From assembly GCA_009917455.1 (NCBI GenBank), contig QZDS01000002.1, positions 62,001 to 126,000 on the forward strand: a stretch of 64,000 bases of DNA, in the 5' to 3' direction. Position numbers and translations under genes: made by a program. This document shows positions 8,984 through 17,089 of this stretch, in pieces (position 1 is the stretch's first letter; the number at the start of each line of letters is the position of its first letter). This stretch comes from a bacterium 1xD8-48. GTDB taxonomy: Bacteria; Bacillota; Clostridia; Lachnospirales; Lachnospiraceae. Under the pieces are notes generated by a model that was not told where the DNA came from, made no database searches, and saw nothing but the letters and a program-made list of their open reading frames with translations.

Positions 8984-9905
8984 AAACAGAGAGCCCCTTC
9001 TTAAAGTGGAGGGATTAAAGCAATATTTCAAAATAAGCAGTAATTATACGGTACACGCCGTTGAAAATATATCCTTTGAGATATATCCCGGCGAGACATA
9101 CGGTCTGGTGGGGGAGTCCGGTTCGGGAAAATCCACCATAGGCAGAAGTATCATCCGGTTATATAATCCCACAGACGGTAAAATCACTTTTGGGGGTATG
9201 GATATCAGCGGGAAGCTGGACAAATCCATACGGCAGGATTTGAGAGTGCAAATGCAGATGATTTTTCAGGACCCCATGGCTTCCTTAAATCCCCGGAAAA
9301 AGATAGGGGATATCATTGGGGAAGGTCTGGATATCCATCATATGTGCAAAAACAGCGGGGAGCGGGAAGAAAAAATAAAGGCGATTCTTCAGAAGGTAGG
9401 ACTTGCCCCGGAGCATGCCGCCCGTTACCCTCACCAGTTTTCCGGCGGCCAGAGGCAGCGTGTGGGGATTGCCCGTGCGCTGATTATGAATCCCCGCCTA
9501 ATCATTGCCGACGAATGCATTTCCGCTCTGGACGTGTCCATTCAGGCTCAGGTGGTAAATCTGATGAAGGACATTCAGCAGGAGACGAGGACAGCATATC
9601 TTTTTATTGCTCATGACCTTTCCATGGTAAAATATATTTCGGACCGTATTGGCGTACTGCACCTGGGGCATCTTCTGGAAACAGGGACAACGGAGGAGAT
9701 TTTTTCACGCCCCATTCATCCCTACACAAAGAGCCTTCTTTCGGCAATTCCCACGCCGAATCCTGTGGTGGAAAAAAAGCGCTCCGCGCTTGGCTATGAT
9801 TATAAAACCTCGGGAATCGATTATAATCTGGGGAAGAATCATCTGGTGGAGGGGACTCATTTTGTAAAATGTACGGACGAGGAATTTGAAATGTGGCAAG
9901 AATAG
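8970..9905 (+). CDS. oppF: Peptide ABC transporter ATPase, OppF type
   Basis: The second ATPase, 311 aa. Walker [10 protein letters not shown] (48-56), Q-loop in [14 protein letters not shown], signature [15 protein letters not shown] and Walker B LIIADEC (177-183) with Cys in place of the common Pro after DE. H-loop in [12 protein letters not shown]. The C-terminus is short and lacks the Cys-rich tail. Its ATG lies inside oppD (14-bp overlap), implying coupled translation. It completes the importer. Confidence 0.93.
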   Translation: MTVNENREPLLKVEGLKQYFKISSNYTVHAVENISFEIYPGETYGLVGESGSGKSTIGRSIIRLYNPTDGKITFGGMDISGKLDKSIRQDLRVQMQMIFQDPMASLNPRKKIGDIIGEGLDIHHMCKNSGEREEKIKAILQKVGLAPEHAARYPHQFSGGQRQRVGIARALIMNPRLIIADECISALDVSIQAQVVNLMKDIQQETRTAYLFIAHDLSMVKYISDRIGVLHLGHLLETGTTEEIFSRPIHPYTKSLLSAIPTPNPVVEKKRSALGYDYKTSGIDYNLGKNHLVEGTHFVKCTDEEFEMWQE

Positions 9906-9926
9906 TCTGCAGAGCAGACTATTCTT
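9898..9926 (+). terminator. 13-bp hairpin overlapping the oppF stop
   Basis: A perfect inverted repeat with arms 9898-9910 and 9914-9926 around a 3-base AGA loop. The oppF stop codon (9903-9905) lies in the left arm. The following bases are TAGAATTT, a poor T-run, so this may be a terminator or an mRNA 3'-end stabiliser. Confidence 0.5.
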
Positions 9927-9979
9927 TAGAATTTGCTACAAATCTTGCAGCAAATTTGAAGGTTGGTGTTGAAAAAATA

Positions 9980-10016
9980 AGAGCGGCCCGCTTTAACCTG
10001 GTGGGCCGCTCTATCT
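9980..10016. terminator. Second hairpin downstream of opp, convergent with rubredoxin
   Basis: AGAGCGGCCC and GGGCCGCTCT form a 10-bp stem around 9980-10014, followed by ATCTTT. On the minus strand it lies just after the rubredoxin stop, so it may serve both converging operons. Confidence 0.7.
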
Positions 10017-10034
10017 TTAAATTGAAAATTAAAT

Positions 10035-10208
10035 TTAGTTATAATTATCAATGCAAGGCTGGAACATATCCTTGCTTACGCCGCATAGCGGGCAGCACCA
10101 GTCAGCCGGAAGGTCTTCGAAAGCTGTTCCCGGAGCGATTCCGTGTTCAGGGTCGCCTTTTTCAGGGTCATAGGTATATCCGCAGGGATTACAAAAATAT
10201 TTTTTCAT
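10035..10208 (-). CDS. Rubredoxin
   Basis: A 57-residue protein starting [19 protein letters not shown]. Cys6-x2-Cys9 and Cys39-x2-Cys42 (in WCCPLCG) form the single-iron Fe(Cys)4 centre, and the middle PADWCCP segment is diagnostic. A GGAG box lies 9 bases before the ATG. It is the last of three same-strand genes after perR and reverse rubrerythrin, and presumably passes electrons to the rubrerythrin to reduce peroxide or oxygen in this anaerobe. Confidence 0.95.
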   Translation of the reverse strand: MKKYFCNPCGYTYDPEKGDPEHGIAPGTAFEDLPADWCCPLCGVSKDMFQPCIDNYN

Positions 10209-10280
10209 TTTGAGTATCTCCTTTCAGTATAAATCTAAAACATTTTTTAAAAGCTTTCTCCGGGTGGGGAGAGTTTGTTT

Positions 10281-10820
10281 TTAGCTGAAATATCTCTTAA
10301 GAAGGCCTTCGAATGCTTTTCCGTGTCTCGCTTCGTCGCGGGCCATCTCATGAACGGTATCATGGATTGCATCCAGATTAGCGGCTTTGGCTCTCTTTGC
10401 AAGGTCAAATTTGCCGGCTGTTGCACCATTCTCAGCTTCAACTCTCATCTCAAGGTTCTTCTTTGTGGAATCCGTAACTACTTCGCCAAGCAGCTCTGCA
10501 AATTTAGCGGCATGCTCTGCCTCTTCGTAAGCGGCTTTTTCCCAGTAGAGTCCGATTTCAGGATAACCTTCTCTGTGTGCAACTCTTGCCATTGCAAGAT
10601 ACATACCAACCTCTGTGCATTCGCCGTTGAAGTTTGCGCGAAGGTCAGCCATGATATCCTCGCTGACACCCCTGGCAACGCCTACCACATGCTCGGCAGC
10701 CCATGTCATTTCATCCCCCTGAGCGGTAAACTTCTCAGCGGGTGCGTTACAAACGGGGCACTTCTCCGGTGCTGCGTCGCCTTCGTGAACATAGCCACAT
10801 ACCTGACATACAAATTTCAT
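10281..10820 (-). CDS. Reverse rubrerythrin (N-terminal rubredoxin domain)
   Basis: A 179-residue NADH:peroxidase-type protein. The rubredoxin domain is N-terminal (Cys5-x2-Cys8, Cys21-x2-Cys24), the reverse of classical rubrerythrin, and the four-helix diiron domain follows, with ligand-bearing segments around [31 protein letters not shown] and [18 protein letters not shown]. Such proteins are strongly induced by oxygen in clostridia under PerR control. AAGGAG precedes the ATG. It lies between perR and rubredoxin on the same strand. Confidence 0.93.
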   Translation of the reverse strand: MKFVCQVCGYVHEGDAAPEKCPVCNAPAEKFTAQGDEMTWAAEHVVGVARGVSEDIMADLRANFNGECTEVGMYLAMARVAHREGYPEIGLYWEKAAYEEAEHAAKFAELLGEVVTDSTKKNLEMRVEAENGATAGKFDLAKRAKAANLDAIHDTVHEMARDEARHGKAFEGLLKRYFS

Positions 10821-10903
10821 AATTCTTTTCTCCTTTTCTTTATAAAAAATTTCATCAAATGCGGTTTGTTTTGCAAATTGTCCTGATTACATTCTGCAAT
10901 CAG

Positions 10904-11320
10904 CTATATGCTGCAATTAGCATTGCAGACCGGCATTTGCTGTTTACTACAGTTTTCACAGCGGCCATAAAAATAAGTTATATGCCCATCAATTTCGCCC
11001 TTAAAGCTTTCACGGGCGGCCTGTGTCATACGCTCCATAAACGGAAAATCAAAATCAGAAACGCGTCCGCAATCAGAGCAGACAAAGTGATAATGAGGCG
11101 AGGTATCGAAATCAAAACGGTCTGCGCCGTCGCCTACTCTCAGTCTTGTGATTTCCCCGATATCGGCAAGCAGAGTCAGATTCCGGTAAACGGTTCCCAG
11201 GCTGATATTGGGAAAGGATTTGCGCACATTCGTATAGACGACATCCGCAGTAGGATGGTCCTTTCTGGTGGACAAAAATTCTTTTATAGTTTCCCGCTGT
11301 TTGCTATGCTTTAAATTCAT
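10904..11320 (-). CDS. perR: Fur-family peroxide repressor PerR
   Basis: A 138-residue metalloregulator. The winged-helix DNA-binding domain (residues 1-62) contains HPTADVVYTNV and SLGTVYRNLTLL. The structural zinc site is Cys81/Cys84 plus Cys121/Cys124. The peroxide-sensing ligands of Bacillus PerR align as His22, Asp70, His76, His78 and Asp89; Asp (not Glu) at the last position favours PerR over Fur. It heads the three-gene oxygen-defence operon and has an operator-like sequence just upstream. Confidence 0.88.
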   Translation of the reverse strand: MNLKHSKQRETIKEFLSTRKDHPTADVVYTNVRKSFPNISLGTVYRNLTLLADIGEITRLRVGDGADRFDFDTSPHYHFVCSDCGRVSDFDFPFMERMTQAARESFKGEIDGHITYFYGRCENCSKQQMPVCNANCSI

Positions 11321-11338
11321 GCCTGTTCCTTAGTTAAA

Positions 11339-11362
11339 TAATAGTAATTGTTACTGATATTA
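11339..11362. promoter_or_regulatory. Candidate PerR/Fur-type operator
   Basis: An AT-rich, imperfect palindrome, with left arm AATAGTAA, centre TTG and right arm TTACTgATATT, placed 19-42 bp upstream of perR on its own strand. It resembles PerR boxes in composition and symmetry, but it is not an exact consensus match. Autoregulation is inferred. Confidence 0.5.
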
Positions 11363-11447
11363 TATCTCTTTTGGAAATAAAGTCAAGGTAATTTATAAAT
11401 TTTTTATAGTTTCAGATATTCTTTAATAAGCCAGTGTTTACGGTATA

Positions 11448-11456
11448 TGGTATAAT
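11448..11456 (+). promoter_or_regulatory. Extended -10 promoter for the kinase gene
   Basis: TGG followed by a perfect TATAAT (11451-11456). No good -35 box is seen 16-18 bp upstream, as is allowed for extended -10 promoters. It lies 54 bp before the kinase ATG. Confidence 0.5.
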
Positions 11457-11509
11457 ATCTGTAAAAGGCGGGACAGGCGAAGCCTTTGGGTTCCTGCCGG
11501 AGGTTTATC

Positions 11510-12988
11510 ATGAAATTCAAGACACGACTTATTATTACATTTCTGACAATTATTTTACTTCCGTTAGTGCTTGCCTGCACGGCGTTTTTATGCATCGGCG
11601 GCGCGCTTATCCATGAGCAGGAGGAATACGGGTTCCGCAATGAGGACTACAACATGCTCATTGACCCGACGCATGCCTCTCGGCTCATTTCCAGTGAAAT
11701 ATTTCAGCAGGCAGAAGAAATATTGAGGGAAGATGAAGCGGGGCTGGAAGATATTGACGTACTTTCGGATATTAATGAAAAAATTGAAAATAAATCTTCC
11801 TATATTATTGTGCGCAAAAATAATCAGATTTATTATACGGGAAACGAATTGGCGGCAAAACAGATTTTTGACAGACTGCCGGAATTCCAGGGAAAGATAT
11901 TTAATCAGGAATTGCAGGAAAGCGTTTATTTTGACGATATGAAAAAGCTGGTAAGGCAGATGGATTTTTACTTTTCCGACGGCGCCGAGGGAAGCTTTTT
12001 TGTGATTAGCAGAATGAATTCCATCCTGTCGAGGAGGCTGTTTGTGGATATGGCGATTGCCATTATGGTAATCCTTATCTTTACAAGTATGTTCCTGACA
12101 AACTGGATTAGCAGAGGCGTTTTTATTCCGATTAACCAGCTTAATATCGCCATGCAGAATATTGCGGAGGGCAATCTGGAATATATGCTTCCTGAAAAGG
12201 AGGACGGGGAGATTGGAGAGCTTTACCGGAATTATGAAGATATGCGGCTGCGTCTGAAGGAGTCCACCGATGAAAAGATTTTTGCAGAGAAACAGAATAA
12301 AGAGCTTGTCAGCAACATTTCCCATGATTTGAAGACGCCCATCACGGCCATCAAAGGCTATGTGGAAGGGATTATGGACGGCGTGGCGGATACGCCTGAA
12401 AAAATGGACAAATATATCAGAACCATCTATAATAAAGCCAATGATATGGACCGCCTTATCAATGAGCTGACAGTGTATTCGGGAATTGATTCCAACAGGA
12501 TTCCCTATCACTTTCACAGAATCAATGTTTCTGATTATTTTGGCGACTGTATTGAGGAAGTGGGGCTTGATTTGGAGTCGAAAAATATTTCACTTGACTA
12601 TTCCAATCTGGTTGCGCCGGGCACAGTGATTATCGCAGACCCCGAGCAGTTAAAGCGGGTGATAAACAATATCATCAGCAACAGCGTCAAGTATCTGGAC
12701 AAGCCGAAAGGCGAAATAGATATCCGGCTGTTGGACGAGGTGGATTCCATACGCGTTGAAATTGAGGATAACGGAAAAGGAATTGCGGCGAAGGATTTGC
12801 CGAAGATATTCGAGCGCTTTTACCGGACGGACGCCTCCCGGAATTCCTCACAGGGCGGGAGCGGAATCGGACTTTCCATTGTGAAAAAAATAGTGGAGGA
12901 CCACGGAGGCTATATCTGGGCCACCAGCAAAGAGGGCGAAGGCACCTGTATGCACTTCGTAATAAGAAAATATCAGGAAGCGGAATAA
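11510..12988 (+). CDS. Membrane sensor histidine kinase
   Basis: A 492-residue sensor. A first membrane helix (about 8-30) and a second (about 178-199) enclose an extracytoplasmic domain of about 145 residues with no recognisable fold. HAMP follows (about 200-252), then HisKA with phospho-acceptor His272 in NISHDLKTP, and the HATPase domain: N-box NNIISNSVKYLDK, G1 DNGKGIAAKDLP, F-box FERFYR and G2 GGSGIGLSI. The ATG at 11510 is preferred because CCGGAGG precedes it. Unusually, the kinase gene comes before the regulator. Ligand unknown. Confidence 0.9.
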   Translation: MKFKTRLIITFLTIILLPLVLACTAFLCIGGALIHEQEEYGFRNEDYNMLIDPTHASRLISSEIFQQAEEILREDEAGLEDIDVLSDINEKIENKSSYIIVRKNNQIYYTGNELAAKQIFDRLPEFQGKIFNQELQESVYFDDMKKLVRQMDFYFSDGAEGSFFVISRMNSILSRRLFVDMAIAIMVILIFTSMFLTNWISRGVFIPINQLNIAMQNIAEGNLEYMLPEKEDGEIGELYRNYEDMRLRLKESTDEKIFAEKQNKELVSNISHDLKTPITAIKGYVEGIMDGVADTPEKMDKYIRTIYNKANDMDRLINELTVYSGIDSNRIPYHFHRINVSDYFGDCIEEVGLDLESKNISLDYSNLVAPGTVIIADPEQLKRVINNIISNSVKYLDKPKGEIDIRLLDEVDSIRVEIEDNGKGIAAKDLPKIFERFYRTDASRNSSQGGSGIGLSIVKKIVEDHGGYIWATSKEGEGTCMHFVIRKYQEAE

Positions 12989-13200
12989 TTGTGAAAAGGA
13001 GGGACCCGCAAAGCGGGAGGATGCCTTATCACCAGGCAGGCGCCGGCGAAGGAACTTCGCATGGAATGTGCCTGCTCAAGAAAAACAGCGGAGGCTTGGA
13101 GGTGCACGGAACGATTTGCGGACGTGAATACGGCCGAAAATTGTTCCAGAGAAAGGTGTACCGAAAGAGCCGGAGCGGAACTGGAATGGAGGAAAGAATA
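12989..13200 (+). other. 212-bp spacer between kinase and response regulator
   Basis: An in-frame GTG at 12991 would extend the regulator by 70 residues, but those residues have no receiver-domain homology and are Gly/Arg/Lys rich. The spacer has short inverted repeats, such as CCCGC/GCGGG near 13007-13019 and GGCAGGC with GCCTGC near 13036-13075. I see it as an untranslated inter-cistronic leader. Confidence 0.4.
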
Positions 13201-13890
13201 ATGAGCAGAATTTTAATTATCGAAGACGAAGAAGCAATTGCGGACCTGGAGAAGGACTATCTGGAGCTCAGCGGGTTTGAAGTTCAGATTCAGCATCAGG
13301 GAGACGAGGGGCTGAAAGCCGCCCTGTCCGAAAAGTTTGATTTGATTGTGCTTGATTTGATGCTGCCGGGGATGGACGGATTTGAAATCTGCAAGAGAAT
13401 CCGCGAGGATAAAAATATTCCGATTATCATGGTGTCGGCGAAAAAGGACGATATTGACAAAATAAGGGGACTTGGCCTTGGGGCGGACGACTACATGACC
13501 AAGCCTTTCAGCCCCAGCGAGCTGGTCGCCAGGGTCAAGGCGCACATGGCACGATATGACAGACTGGTGGGCTCTAACCAAAAGAACAATGACATTATTG
13601 AAATCCGCGGTATCCGTATAGACAAGACGGCAAGGCGGGTCATTGTGGACGGGGTGGAGAAGGCTTTCACAGGCAAGGAATTTGACCTTCTGACATTTTT
13701 AGCGGAGCATCCGAACCATGTATACACAAAAGAAGAGCTGTTCCGGGAAATCTGGGATATGGATTCGATTGGCGACATTGCCACTGTGACGGTGCATATC
13801 AAAAAGATACGGGAAAAGATTGAATATGATTCCGCAAAGCCTCAGTACATTGAGACGATTTGGGGAGTGGGATACCGGTTTAAGGTATAA
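13201..13890 (+). CDS. OmpR/PhoB-family response regulator
   Basis: A 229-residue two-domain regulator. The receiver domain has the acidic pocket EDE (8-10), phospho-acceptor Asp52 in VLDLMLPGMDG, and the conserved Lys in KPFSPSELVARV. The winged-helix domain at about 130-227 ends in the usual YIETIWGVGYRFKV. The ATG at 13201 is chosen because GGAGG lies 8 bases upstream and the protein then starts MSRILIIEDEEA. Partner of the preceding kinase. Confidence 0.92.
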   Translation: MSRILIIEDEEAIADLEKDYLELSGFEVQIQHQGDEGLKAALSEKFDLIVLDLMLPGMDGFEICKRIREDKNIPIIMVSAKKDDIDKIRGLGLGADDYMTKPFSPSELVARVKAHMARYDRLVGSNQKNNDIIEIRGIRIDKTARRVIVDGVEKAFTGKEFDLLTFLAEHPNHVYTKEELFREIWDMDSIGDIATVTVHIKKIREKIEYDSAKPQYIETIWGVGYRFKV

Positions 13891-13968
13891 GCCCGAATTT
13901 TTTATGAGTAAATTCATATAATAATGGGGAACCGCTAAATGTGCAATGACCTTGAGGAGTGTTGTTTA

Positions 13969-13997
13969 TTGACATTTTCAGGAGGTTTTGCTATAGT
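13969..13997 (+). promoter_or_regulatory. Strong sigma-A promoter of the AbiF RNA/gene locus
   Basis: A perfect TTGACA (13969-13974), 17-bp spacer and TATAGT (13992-13997). Transcription should start near 14004 and run straight into the structured leader. One of the best promoters in the window. Confidence 0.85.
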
Positions 13998-14003
13998 ATA
14001 TTT

Positions 14004-14072
14004 AGTGATCGTGCTGCGGAAACTTGAGAAGCCCGCAGCCGGGGGAGAACCTGCGGGTCTCTCCCTCTTTTT
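14004..14072 (+). ncRNA. Structured leader / AbiF-type antitoxin RNA candidate
   Basis: About 70 nt between a strong promoter and the AbiF gene. Stem 1 is GCTGCGG (14013-14019) with CCGCAGC (14033-14039). Stem 2 is GGGAGA (14043-14048) with TCTCCC (14060-14065), followed by TCTTTTT, so it can end transcription. The loop of stem 2 contains CTGCGGG (14051-14057), complementary to CCCGCAG (14032-14038), which allows an H-type pseudoknot or an alternative fold. AbiF genes are known to be linked to a conserved noncoding RNA that acts as an antitoxin, so that role is proposed here. Family membership is inferred from position and shape. Confidence 0.65.
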
Positions 14073-14090
14073 ACTTTAAGGAGAAATGTA

Positions 14091-15032
14091 ATGGCTTCAC
14101 AAAAAAAGTTTTCTACTTTTTCAGAACAGGTAGAATGGCTTCAAAGTGAAAAGAAACTGGTGATTGACGATAAGAAGCGTGCGGAGGACATATTACAGAG
14201 AATTGGCTACTTTTCTCTTATAGGTGGATATAAATACCTGTTTCGTGTTCCTCTGACGAAAAAATATAAAGAAAATACATCTTTTGAGGAAATTTATTCC
14301 CTGTATCTGTTTGACGGAGAACTGAGGGAGCTGTTTTTTAAATATCTGCTACAGATTGAAAGGCATCTGCGTTCTCTTATATCCTATTATTTCTCTGAGT
14401 TATATGGAGAGTCACAGTCTGCATATTTAAATATTGATAATTTTAATGATAATGGTCGTAATCACAAGACAATTTTGCGGCTTATATCCACGTTGACGCG
14501 GGCAGTTAAAACCACAGATTATGATTATATCAATTATTACCGAAAAACATACGACAATATTCCGCTATGGGTGTTATCTAATGTTCTGACCTTTGGGAAT
14601 TTATCAAAAATGTATCAGGTTTCTTCTCAATCTTTGCAATCCAGAATTTGTAAAAATATAGGTACTGTTAATCGCAGACAGATGGAGCAGTTCTTGTCTG
14701 TTTTGACAAAGTTCAGAAATGTCTGTGCTCATGGGGAGAGGTTGTTTACTTATAGAACGATAGACGCTATTGCGGATTTACCGATTCATAGAAAAATGAG
14801 TATTTCCCTGAAGGGAGGACAATATGTTTTTGGAAAAAGGGATTTATTTGCCGTTGTTATAGCGTTTAGATATCTTTTGCTACCAAAGGATTTTATGACA
14901 TTTAAGAAAAAGTTAACCTGGCAGATTGAACACATAAGCGATTCTGTTATACATATAAGCAAAACGGAACTTTTGGAACAAATGGGCTTTCCACATAATT
15001 GGAGGAATATTACCCGTTATCATTTAAATTAA
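14091..15032 (+). CDS. Abi_2/AbiF-family HEPN protein
   Basis: A 313-residue protein of the abortive-infection Abi_2 (AbiD/AbiF) family. The N-terminal part has the family pattern SEQVEWLQSEKKLVIDDKK, RIGYFSLIGGYKYLF and the IERHLRSLISYYF helix. The HEPN RNase motif R-x4-H is at Arg209-His214 in FRNVCAHGERLF. Family knowledge: such proteins are phage-defence toxins, and AbiF is reported to be a toxin with an RNA antitoxin and a relative of the Cas13 ancestor. AAGGAG precedes the ATG. Its AT-rich codon use contrasts with the flanking genes and suggests horizontal gain. Confidence 0.85.
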   Translation: MASQKKFSTFSEQVEWLQSEKKLVIDDKKRAEDILQRIGYFSLIGGYKYLFRVPLTKKYKENTSFEEIYSLYLFDGELRELFFKYLLQIERHLRSLISYYFSELYGESQSAYLNIDNFNDNGRNHKTILRLISTLTRAVKTTDYDYINYYRKTYDNIPLWVLSNVLTFGNLSKMYQVSSQSLQSRICKNIGTVNRRQMEQFLSVLTKFRNVCAHGERLFTYRTIDAIADLPIHRKMSISLKGGQYVFGKRDLFAVVIAFRYLLLPKDFMTFKKKLTWQIEHISDSVIHISKTELLEQMGFPHNWRNITRYHLN

Positions 15033-15055
15033 GAAAATTAAGGATGGGACATTTT

Positions 15056-15784
15056 GTGTTAAAAAACATTGTTTACGAGGACGAGCATCTTATAGTGATT
15101 TTTAAACCGGCCGGAATTGCGACTCAGACAGCCAGATGCGGTCAGCAGGATATGGTTAGCGAGCTGAAAAATTATCTGTTTCAAAAATCCGAGCGCACAG
15201 AACGGGGGGAACCCTATCTTGGCGTGGTGCACAGACTGGACCAGCCGGTATCAGGGCTGTTGGTGTTTGCCAGAACAAAACAGGCGGCTTCGGAGCTTGG
15301 AAGGCAGCTCCAGAAGGATAGGATAAAGAAGAATTATTATGCAGTAGTTTGCGGAAGACCGGTAAAGGAATCCGGCAGACTGGAAAACTATCTTTATAAG
15401 GACAGCAAAACCAATCATTCTTTTGTGGTCGATGAAGATACTCCGGGAGCCAAAAAAGCGGTTTTAGATTATCAAAGGGTGAAAACCCTGATGGTGCTCG
15501 GAGAAGGCATGGAGCATGAAGCGGAGGTTTCTCTGGTGGATATTTCTCTGCTTACAGGGAGACATCATCAAATCAGGGCGCAATTGTCTCATGAGGGAAT
15601 GCCGATTCTCGGTGACGGCAAGTATGGAAGCACGTATTCGAAGGAGCTCAGCCAGAGGGCGGGATGCAAAAGTGTTGCTCTGTGCGCATATAAGCTGAGC
15701 TTTGAGCACCCTGTAACCAAAAAAGTACTTACATTTGAAAGCCGGCCGGAGGAGGAAATATTTTTACCTTTCTTTACCAGATAA
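15056..15784 (+). CDS. RluA/RluD-family pseudouridine synthase
   Basis: A 242-residue enzyme that converts specific uridines in RNA to pseudouridine. Catalytic Asp62 lies in VVHRLDQPVSGLLVFAR. Later family motifs are YYAVVCGRP, LLTGRHHQIRAQLSHEGMPI and GDGKYG. No N-terminal S4 domain is present, as in the short RluA-like paralogues of Firmicutes. The GTG at 15056 gives the normal start (MLKNIVYEDEHLIVIFKPAG) and has AAGGATGGGA upstream; ATG 15044 is an alternative. The exact target is unknown. Confidence 0.85.
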   Translation: MLKNIVYEDEHLIVIFKPAGIATQTARCGQQDMVSELKNYLFQKSERTERGEPYLGVVHRLDQPVSGLLVFARTKQAASELGRQLQKDRIKKNYYAVVCGRPVKESGRLENYLYKDSKTNHSFVVDEDTPGAKKAVLDYQRVKTLMVLGEGMEHEAEVSLVDISLLTGRHHQIRAQLSHEGMPILGDGKYGSTYSKELSQRAGCKSVALCAYKLSFEHPVTKKVLTFESRPEEEIFLPFFTR

Positions 15785-15805
15785 ATTTAGAAAAAATCAA
15801 TTCAT

Positions 15806-15819
15806 ATTTCATATGAAAT
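15806..15819. repeat. 14-bp perfect palindrome upstream of the AI-2E-like gene
   Basis: ATTTCATATGAAAT is self-complementary and sits 55 bp before the next gene, ahead of a TATAGT sequence at 15833-15838. It might be an operator; no regulator is assignable. Confidence 0.25.
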
Positions 15820-15873
15820 TACCCATACTAGCTATAGTGTTTCAACGAGAGCGGCAAAGTGTGGGTGATTTTT

Positions 15874-16926
15874 ATGTTAAAACTAAATTTAACAAATGTC
15901 GGAAAGAAATATCTTGTGGCGGCGGTGGTAAGCTTATTGGTCTATTTGGCTATGAAGTATATAAGCCCCATCGCATCGCCTTTTATTTTGGCCTTTTTGG
16001 TGGCGGGAACCTTAAATCCGCTGGTTCAGGCGCTTCACAAAAGAATAAAAATCCGCAAGCCGGTTTTGGCCGGTATCATTTTATTTAGCGCCAGCGTACT
16101 GATTATCGTACTGATATGGGCGTTGATGGCGGCGCTCTTTGCAAACGGAGGAAAGATTGCCGGAGAGCTGCCGGATTATCAGGAGGAGTTTGGAAATCTG
16201 CTGGGGGACTGCTGCAATATGATGGAGCGGCAGTTTGGTGTGGACGGCGTTCAAATAGAAAAGTTTGTGCTGGAGCAGGTTAACATCTTTATAGAAAATC
16301 TTGAAGTAAAGGTTTTACCCGCCATCATGGGAAAGTCTATGGACTATGCAAGGAATATTGTAAGCTTTGTCAGCTTCTTCGTGGTAATGTTTATTGCAGT
16401 CTTGCTTATCATGAAGGATTTTGACAAGGTAATGGCAAAGCTTCGGGAGGATGAGGAGTTTCAGGGAATAAGGGAAGTCGGACAAAAGGTGATTCTTTAT
16501 GTCAAAACATTCATAAAGGCGCAGTTGATTATCCTGTGCGTTATCAGTACGGTATGCGCGCTTGTACTGGCGCTTATGGGCATGAAGGGCGGCATTTTTT
16601 ACGGAGTTCTGACGGGATTCATGGATATGCTTCCTTTTATCGGGACAGGCATTATGCTGGTTCCTCTGGCAATATTCCGTCTGATAAACGGGAGCTATCT
16701 GCAGGCGGTTCTGTGTCTGTGCCTTTACGCTGTCTGCGCGCTGATTCGGGAGTTTTTAGAGCCAAAACTCATAGGGGAGAAGATTGGCGTATGGCCGGTA
16801 GGAATTCTGTTTGCGGTATTTGCGGGGATTCATCTGTTTGGCGTCTGGGGAATCATCAAGGGGCCCCTGTCGCTGGTGATTATCTGTGAGATTTGTAAGT
16901 ATTGGTGGGGGAAAAAAGAAGAATAA
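15874..16926 (+). CDS. AI-2E family (PerM/YtvI-like) membrane protein
   Basis: A 350-residue polytopic membrane protein with about eight hydrophobic segments: two near the N-terminus (LVAAVVSLLVYLAMKYI, FILAFLVAGTLNPLV), one at about 65-85, and four or more after residue 160. The segment GILFAVFAGIHLFGVWGIIKGP is typical of the AI-2E transporter-like/UPF0118 family, which includes the sporulation protein YtvI. Substrates in this family vary and are often unproven. ATG 15874 is preferred; a GTG at 15859 would add five residues. Confidence 0.8.
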   Translation: MLKLNLTNVGKKYLVAAVVSLLVYLAMKYISPIASPFILAFLVAGTLNPLVQALHKRIKIRKPVLAGIILFSASVLIIVLIWALMAALFANGGKIAGELPDYQEEFGNLLGDCCNMMERQFGVDGVQIEKFVLEQVNIFIENLEVKVLPAIMGKSMDYARNIVSFVSFFVVMFIAVLLIMKDFDKVMAKLREDEEFQGIREVGQKVILYVKTFIKAQLIILCVISTVCALVLALMGMKGGIFYGVLTGFMDMLPFIGTGIMLVPLAIFRLINGSYLQAVLCLCLYAVCALIREFLEPKLIGEKIGVWPVGILFAVFAGIHLFGVWGIIKGPLSLVIICEICKYWWGKKEE

Positions 16927-17008
16927 CGGTGTACGATTATCTTATAATCTTCGTTCGGAAATTCGACGGTTGTTATCATTGCAGTTTCTGATAATATAAT
17001 CAGAGGAT

Positions 17009-17037
17009 TTGCAGGTAAGTGGAATCCCTGTTATACT
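17009..17037 (+). promoter_or_regulatory. Candidate promoter of the O-antigen-ligase-like gene
   Basis: TTGCAG (17009-17014), 17-bp spacer and TATACT (17032-17037) with an upstream TG (extended -10). It lies 52 bp before the GTG start. Confidence 0.5.
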
Positions 17038-17089
17038 GTAAAAGTGATTATCATGTGAGGCGTTAGCGGATTTTAAAGAGGGTAAGCTG

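Noticed and set aside
12991-13200. 70-residue N-terminal extension of the response regulator
   Set aside because: Receiver domains start at the MSRILIIEDE segment, and a GGAGG box precedes the ATG at 13201.
14004-14072. Simple attenuator explanation for the AbiF leader
   Set aside because: Not excluded, but the short RNA, strong promoter and loop-stem complementarity fit a separate structured RNA at least as well, so the ncRNA call was preferred.
15806-15819. Palindrome ATTTCATATGAAAT as a definite operator
   Set aside because: It is short and AT-rich, so chance is plausible; it is kept only as a low-confidence repeat.
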